Source: an uncultured Rhodospirillaceae bacterium
Lineage (GTDB): Bacteria; Pseudomonadota; Alphaproteobacteria; Reyranellales; Reyranellaceae
Direction: 5' to 3'
Assembly (NCBI GenBank): GCA_945952105.1
Contig: CAMFGZ010000028.1
Span: 1 to 61,366 of the forward strand
Length of the DNA stretch: 61,366 nucleotides
Part shown: positions 56,807-61,366 of the stretch, one piece after another
How positions within the stretch are numbered: the first letter of the stretch is position 1
How the letters are laid out: every line of letters starts with the position of its first letter
Notes under the pieces: generated by a model
Database searches by the model: none
What the model saw: only the letters and a program-made list of their open reading frames with translations
What the model was told of the DNA's origin: nothing
Program-made: the position numbers and the translations under genes

Positions 56807-58651
56807 ATGCCCACCAAAGCGACGCTGACGGTTGCCGAAACCCTCCCCAGGAGCTTCCTCCTCTCCTGCCGCACGCGCGGCGACAGGCCCGCGATGCGCG
56901 AGAAGCTCTACGGGATATGGAACGCCATCTCGTGGAACCAGTGGCTGGAACGCTCGCGCGCCATCACCTTCGCCTTGCATGAAATGGGCTTCCGCCCCGG
57001 CGACGTGGCCTCGGTGCTGGCCAATACCGTGCCGGAATGGAACTACGCTGACTTCGGAATCCTGTGCGCCGGTGGCGTTTCCTCCGGCATCTATCCGACC
57101 GATTCGGCGAAGCAGGTGGAGTACCTGATCAACGATTCTCGGACCGTCGTCCTGTTCGTCGAGGACGACGAACAACTCGACAAGGCGCTCGATGTCCGCG
57201 ACCGCTGCCCCACCCTGCGCAAGATCGTCGTGTTCGACATGGAGGGCCTGCGCACCTTCAACGACCCCATGGTGGTCTCTCTCGACGAATTCATGGCGGC
57301 GGGCCGCAACTACGGCCAGGGCAAGGACGCGCTGTTCGAGGAGCTCGTCGCCTCGCGCAAGCCCGACGACCTCGCCATCCTGGTTTACACGTCCGGCACG
57401 ACGGGCCCGCCCAAGGGCGCCATGCACAGCCATCGCAACGTCGTCTACACGATGCAGAACTGCATGCACCCCGAGCTGTCGCTCTCCTGGTACGAGGGTG
57501 ACGAGAGGCTGGCCTTCCTGCCGCTCTGTCATGTCGCCGAGCGGATCGCCGGCAGCTACTACTCGGTGGCGACCGGTGTCTGCTCCAATTTCGCCGAAAG
57601 CCCGGAGACGGTGCCGGACAACATCCGCGAGGTGCAGCCCACCCTGTTCGGCGCCGTGCCGCGCGTCTGGGAGAAGTTCTACGCCGGAATCACGATCGCG
57701 CTGAAGGACGCCACCCCGCTGCAGCAGTGGGCCTACCGGCGCGCGATCTCCGCCGGCCTCGCCATCGCCGACGCGCGGCTGGCGCGGCGCGCCCCGACCG
57801 CGCTGGAGCAGCTGCGCTTCAAGGCGGCCTACTGGCTGGTACTGAAGAACATCCGCCGCATGATCGGCCTCGATCGCTGCCGCTGGCTGTTCACCGGCGC
57901 CGCGCCGATCTCGCCCGAGCTCATCCGCTGGTACCTGGCGCTGGGCCTCGACATGTACGAGGTCTACGGCCAGACCGAGAATTGCGGGCTGGCGACGGCG
58001 ATGCCGGCCAACGGCATCAAGCTCGGCACGGTCGGCAAGTCGGTTCCCTATGGGCAAGTGACGATCTCGCCGGTGGGCGAGATCCTGATCAAGGGCGACA
58101 TGGTGTTCATGGGGTACCTGAACCAGCCCGAGAAGACCGCAGAAACTGTCGACAAGGACGGCTGGCTGCACACCGGCGACGTCGGACAGATCGACGAAGA
58201 AGGCTACGTCAAGATCACCGACCGGATGAAGGACATCATCATCACGGCGGGCGGCAAGAACATCACGCCGTCGGAAATCGAGAACCAGCTCAAGGCCTCG
58301 CCCTACATCAGCGATGCCGTCGTGATCGGCGACAAGCGCGCCTATCTCACCTGCCTGGTGATGATCGAGCGCGAGACGGTCGAGAAGTTCGCCCAGGACC
58401 TCGACGTGCCCTTCACGAACTACACCAGCCTGTGCCGCGCCAAGGAGGTGCAGGACCTGATCTGGTCGGAGATCGAGCGCGTCAACGCCAACTTCGCCCG
58501 GGTCGAGACGATCAAGCGATTCTTCCTGATCGAGCAGCAGCTCACGCCCGAGGACGAGGAGCTGACGCCGACCATGAAGCTGAAGCGGTCGTTCGTGAAC
58601 ACCAAGTACAAGGACCAGATCGACGCGATGTACCGCCCGCAGGCCGCCTGA
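56807..58651 (+). CDS. Long-chain acyl-CoA synthetase-type AMP-forming ligase
   Basis: The 614-residue ANL-family ligase is encoded inside the transporter operon (16 bases after LivF). The P-loop YTSGTTGPPKGAMHSHRN begins at Tyr194. Other blocks are VYGQTENCG, GWLHTGDVGQIDEEGYVKIT, DRMKDIIITAGGKNITPSEIE and the long-chain-type C-terminal extension ENQLKASPYISDAVVIGDKR with LTPTMKLKRS, where the catalytic Lys is expected. Length and the late block mark it as the FadD15/bubblegum-like long-chain group rather than the short-chain ones. It likely activates the imported acid at the membrane. Confidence 0.93.
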   Translation: MPTKATLTVAETLPRSFLLSCRTRGDRPAMREKLYGIWNAISWNQWLERSRAITFALHEMGFRPGDVASVLANTVPEWNYADFGILCAGGVSSGIYPTDSAKQVEYLINDSRTVVLFVEDDEQLDKALDVRDRCPTLRKIVVFDMEGLRTFNDPMVVSLDEFMAAGRNYGQGKDALFEELVASRKPDDLAILVYTSGTTGPPKGAMHSHRNVVYTMQNCMHPELSLSWYEGDERLAFLPLCHVAERIAGSYYSVATGVCSNFAESPETVPDNIREVQPTLFGAVPRVWEKFYAGITIALKDATPLQQWAYRRAISAGLAIADARLARRAPTALEQLRFKAAYWLVLKNIRRMIGLDRCRWLFTGAAPISPELIRWYLALGLDMYEVYGQTENCGLATAMPANGIKLGTVGKSVPYGQVTISPVGEILIKGDMVFMGYLNQPEKTAETVDKDGWLHTGDVGQIDEEGYVKITDRMKDIIITAGGKNITPSEIENQLKASPYISDAVVIGDKRAYLTCLVMIERETVEKFAQDLDVPFTNYTSLCRAKEVQDLIWSEIERVNANFARVETIKRFFLIEQQLTPEDEELTPTMKLKRSFVNTKYKDQIDAMYRPQAA

Positions 58652-58720
58652 GCCGGGCCGCCGGGTTCGCAAGCTCAGCCCAATGAAGTTTCGCAAAGCG
58701 TAGTGGAGGAAGCAGAAGTC

Positions 58721-59923
58721 ATGCGTTCGTTTAGCGTAAAGGCCGCCCTGTTGAGCGGCATGTTCGGTCTTGCCACCCTGCCGGCGGTGGCACAGCAGAC
58801 CAAGGTCACCAACCAGGGCATCACGCCCACCGAGATCATCCTCGGCACGCACCAGGATCTCTCCGGCCCCATCAAGTCGTGGGGCGTTCCCGTCACCAAC
58901 GGCATGAAGATGGCCATCGACGAGGTCAACGCGGCGGGCGGCATCAACGGCCGCAAGCTGAAGCTGATCGTCGAGGATGTCGGCTACGATCCCAAGCGCG
59001 CCGTGCTCGCGACGCAGAAGCTGGTCGACAAGGACAAGATCTTCGCGATGCTGGCGCCACTCGGCTCGCCCACCGTACTTGCCGCGCAGGACATCCTGCT
59101 CGAGGCCGGCATCCCGCAGCTCTTCCCCGTGACGTCGGCCGAGTTCACCTACAAGATGGACCCGAAGAACCCGCAGGACCGTCTGAAGTTCAACAACGTG
59201 CCGCCCTATACCGAGAGCGTGCGCGCCGGCGCCCGCCACCTGATGCAGGAAAAGGGCAGCAAGAAGCCCTGCGTGATCTACCAGGACGACGAGTTCGGCA
59301 AGAACGTGCTCGACGGTTTCACCCAGGCCGTTGCCGACGTGAAGCTGACTGCCGCCTCGACCACCAGCTACAAGCGCGGCGCCTCGGACTTCTCCTCGCA
59401 AGTCGCGAAAATGAAGTCGGACGGCTGCGATTTCGTCGTGCTGGGCACCGTCGTGCGCGAGACCGTCGGCGTCATGACCGAGGGCCGCAAGATCGGCTTC
59501 GCGCCGATCTACTTCGGCAGCACCGCGGCCAACGTCGTCGAGGTCCCCGCCCTTGGCAAGGAAGTCACCGAGGGCTTCTATGCCGTCGGCGGCATGGAGA
59601 TCCCCTACCGCGACACCTCGACCGGCAAGGCCAAGGAATGGGCGGACGCGTATTTCAAGCTCTACAACGTGGAGCCGAACACCCAGTCGGCGCTGGGCTA
59701 CAACGAGGTCATGACCTTCGCCCACTACGCCAAGCTGGCGGGCAAGGACCTGACCGGCGCCAAGTTCCTCGCTGCCATGGAATCGGGCGATGTCTTTCAG
59801 GACATCTTCAACTCGCCGCCGGTGAAGTTCTCGCCCACCGAGCACCTGTCGGCCACGGTCTACCTGCTGCAACAGGTCAAGGACGGCCGTTGGGTCGTGC
59901 TGAAGCGCGACCTCAAGAACTGA
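58721..59923 (+). CDS. HAAT-family ABC transporter substrate-binding protein, copy 1
   Basis: The 400-residue periplasmic binding protein starts at ATG 58721 behind GGAGGA. A signal peptide of about 26 residues ends PAVAQ. The mature part is a type I periplasmic fold: TKVTNQGITPTEIILGTHQD, INGRKLKLIVEDVGYDPKRA, SKKPCVIYQDDEFGKNVLDG and SYKRGASDFSSQVAKMKSDG. It resembles LivJ/LivK-like receptors used for branched amino acids, amides, aromatic acids or urea. It is followed by a strong terminator, so the second copy may have separate transcription. Confidence 0.93.
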   Translation: MRSFSVKAALLSGMFGLATLPAVAQQTKVTNQGITPTEIILGTHQDLSGPIKSWGVPVTNGMKMAIDEVNAAGGINGRKLKLIVEDVGYDPKRAVLATQKLVDKDKIFAMLAPLGSPTVLAAQDILLEAGIPQLFPVTSAEFTYKMDPKNPQDRLKFNNVPPYTESVRAGARHLMQEKGSKKPCVIYQDDEFGKNVLDGFTQAVADVKLTAASTTSYKRGASDFSSQVAKMKSDGCDFVVLGTVVRETVGVMTEGRKIGFAPIYFGSTAANVVEVPALGKEVTEGFYAVGGMEIPYRDTSTGKAKEWADAYFKLYNVEPNTQSALGYNEVMTFAHYAKLAGKDLTGAKFLAAMESGDVFQDIFNSPPVKFSPTEHLSATVYLLQQVKDGRWVVLKRDLKN

Positions 59924-59943
59924 GTTCCACTACCTTCGATGGC

Positions 59944-59976
59944 AAAGGCCCGGGCAAGTCCCGGGCCTTTTCTTTT
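59944..59976 (+). terminator. Rho-independent terminator between the two binding-protein genes
   Basis: AAAGGCCCGGG-CAAGT-CCCGGGCCTTT is a perfect 11 bp stem with a five-base loop followed by TCTTTT, starting 20 bases after the stop of copy 1. It ends the Liv operon and leaves copy 2 with its own leader (59977-60119). Confidence 0.95.
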
Positions 59977-60119
59977 GCACCCCGGAATCCCACGTTTCGC
60001 CGTGCATAATCCCGGCGGACCTGCTCTAATTCGCACAAGTCGCGCAAAGCGACGACGGACCGGGTCGTGTGCGCCACCCGCCGAAAAGACAAAGAGCGCA
60101 GCAGTGGAGGAAACGGACA

Positions 60120-61316
60120 ATGCATCTCAGGGCATTCGCGGTGACGCTTGCCTGCACGACGACGCTGGCGGTGATGCCGGCTTTCGCGCAGACCAAGGTC
60201 ACGAACCAGGGCATCACGCCCACCGAGATCGTCATCGGCACGCACCAGGATCTGTCGGGCCCGATCAAGACCTGGGGCGTCCCGGTCGCCAACGGCATGA
60301 AGCTCGCCGTCGAGGAGATCAACGCCGCCGGAGGAATCAACGGCCGCAAGCTCAGGCTGATCATCGAGGACAGCGCCTACGACCCCAAGAAGGCCGTTCT
60401 CGCCAGCCAGAAGATGATCGAGAAGGACAAGGTGTTTGCCATGATCGGCGGCATGGGCTCCGCGCCGGTGATCGCCGCGCAGGACATCCTGTTCGACGCC
60501 GGCGTCTTGCAGCTCTTCCCGCTGACCGCCGCTGAGTTCACCTACAAGTTCGACGCCGGCAAGCCGCAGGAGCGACTGAAGTTCAGCAACCTGCTGCCTT
60601 ATGTCGAGAGCACGCGCGCGGCCGTGAAGTACATGGTCGAGTGGAAGAAGCCGACCAAGCCCTGCCTGATGTATCAGGACGACGAGTACGGCAAGAACGT
60701 GCTCGACGGCTTCACCCAGCAGCTCGACGCCATGAAGCTGAAGCCCGCCTCGGTCACGACCTACAAGCGCGGCGCGTCCGACTTCAGCGCCCAGATCGCC
60801 AAGATGAAGGCCGACGGCTGCGATCTCGTCGTGCTGGGCACCATTCTGCGCGAGACGATCGGCGCCATCGCCGAAGCAAAGAAGCTGGGCTGGGACGTGA
60901 CCTTCCTCGGCGCGACCCCGACGAACATTCCCGACACGATCACGCTCGGCAAGGACGTGGTCGAGGGCTTCTACGCCGCCGGCGCCTTCGAGACGCCCTA
61001 TGCCGATACCGCCAAGGGCAAGGTCAAGGACTGGGTCGAGGCCTACAAGAAGATGTTCGGCACCGACGCCAACACGCAGTCAGTGATCGGCTACAATGCC
61101 GTCATGACCTTCGCCCACTACGCCAAGCTGGCGGGCAAGGACCTGACCGGCCAGAAGATGCTGGACGCCCTGGAATCGGGCGACCCGTACCTCGACATCT
61201 TCAGCTCGCCGCCCAGCAAGTTCTCCAAGACCAACCACCTCGCGAACACGATCACGCAGGTGCAGCAGGTGAAGAACGGCCGCTGGGTCGTGGTGAAGGA
61301 AGGCCTGGGCTTCTAG
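60120..61316 (+). CDS. HAAT-family ABC transporter substrate-binding protein, copy 2
   Basis: The 398-residue paralogue of the preceding protein starts at ATG 60120 behind TGGAGGAAA, with a signal peptide of about 24 residues ending PAFAQ. The shared blocks are TKVTNQGITPTEIVIGTHQD, GGINGRKLRLIIEDSAYDPK, KPCLMYQDDEYGKNVLDG and TTYKRGASDFSAQIAKMKAD, with many identical positions through the protein. Differences cluster in the middle (PLGSPTVLAAQ in copy 1, GMGSAPVIAAQ here) and near the ligand region, as expected if the two bind related but different acids with one membrane transporter. Downstream, 50 bases to the window edge hold no gene. Confidence 0.93.
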   Translation: MHLRAFAVTLACTTTLAVMPAFAQTKVTNQGITPTEIVIGTHQDLSGPIKTWGVPVANGMKLAVEEINAAGGINGRKLRLIIEDSAYDPKKAVLASQKMIEKDKVFAMIGGMGSAPVIAAQDILFDAGVLQLFPLTAAEFTYKFDAGKPQERLKFSNLLPYVESTRAAVKYMVEWKKPTKPCLMYQDDEYGKNVLDGFTQQLDAMKLKPASVTTYKRGASDFSAQIAKMKADGCDLVVLGTILRETIGAIAEAKKLGWDVTFLGATPTNIPDTITLGKDVVEGFYAAGAFETPYADTAKGKVKDWVEAYKKMFGTDANTQSVIGYNAVMTFAHYAKLAGKDLTGQKMLDALESGDPYLDIFSSPPSKFSKTNHLANTITQVQQVKNGRWVVVKEGLGF

Positions 61317-61366
61317 AGCGTTTCATGGCTTGAGTGAATCGAAGGGGATTCCCGAGCGGTCGAGAC

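Noticed and set aside
56567..59872. An 1101-codon open frame antisense to the ligase and first receptor
   Set aside because: Same GC-driven mirror effect, spanning two clear genes on the plus strand; composition is typical of antisense shadows and there is no plausible start context.

Overview
The window is about 61 kb of GC-rich, densely packed chromosomal DNA from an alphaproteobacterium. The evidence is the conserved order tRNA-Tyr/tRNA-Gly/tuf/tRNA-Trp/secE/nusG/rplK/rplA/rplJ/rplL/rpoB/rpoC, many 1-4 base gene overlaps, an orphan Bug-type solute receptor, and several branched-chain/carboxylate uptake and CoA-ligase genes. I cannot fix the genus; a free-living soil or water Rhodospirillales/Hyphomicrobiales member (Reyranella-like) would fit. 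I see no insertion sequence, prophage, integrase or CRISPR array.

Layout. (1) 1-11609, minus strand: the transcription/translation super-operon from tRNA-Tyr down to a truncated rpoC. It has an L10-type leader before rplJ, a hairpin spacer between rplL and rpoB, and an unexpected secreted-protein gene wedged between nusG and rplK. (2) 11809-17626, plus strand: rlmB, a 1534-residue multidomain secreted S53 peptidase, and tRNA-Thr. (3) 17676-24446: PLP homeostasis protein, then a surface-sugar block (WaaE-like glycosyltransferase, galE, NodU-type carbamoyltransferase, a plant-like GDP-mannose 3,5-epimerase, UDP-glucuronate decarboxylase). (4) 24581-27283: an acyl-CoA synthetase paired with an ACAD10/LvaA-like kinase. 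(5) 27405-31160: an Mla/Mce lipid-transport operon ending in a PqiC-like lipoprotein, with PPK2 divergent to it. (6) 32119-46134: small metabolic and envelope genes, including rlmJ, a formamidase-family amidase, a Cds1-like PLP enzyme, an MFS carrier, an orphan Bug receptor coupled to NfeD and an SPFH protein, 2,2-dialkylglycine decarboxylase coupled to a kappa-GST-like isomerase, a fatty acid desaturase and an epoxide-hydrolase-like protein. (7) 46256-53074: M20 peptidase, short-chain dehydrogenase, Bcr/CflA carrier and transglutaminase-like operon, then an acyl-CoA dehydrogenase with two thioesterases. (8) 53216-61316, plus strand: a complete HAAT (Liv-type) importer operon with an integral acyl-CoA ligase and two paralogous binding proteins.

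How it works together. The right half looks like a carboxylic/fatty acid economy. Acids are imported by the Liv-type transporter, activated by the ligase in the same operon, and oxidised by the divergently encoded dehydrogenase and thioesterases. The synthetase plus APH-like kinase pair suggests a separate route for 4-hydroxyacyl-CoA. The left half is housekeeping with two accessory insertions (the secreted protein in the nusG-rplK gap and the S53 peptidase next to tRNA-Thr). An 85-110 bp palindromic intergenic repeat occurs three times, each time between convergent genes. The best candidates for something undescribed are the S53/RTX/DUF4114 protein, the GDP-mannose epimerase-carbamoyltransferase pair, and the secreted protein inside the ribosomal operon.
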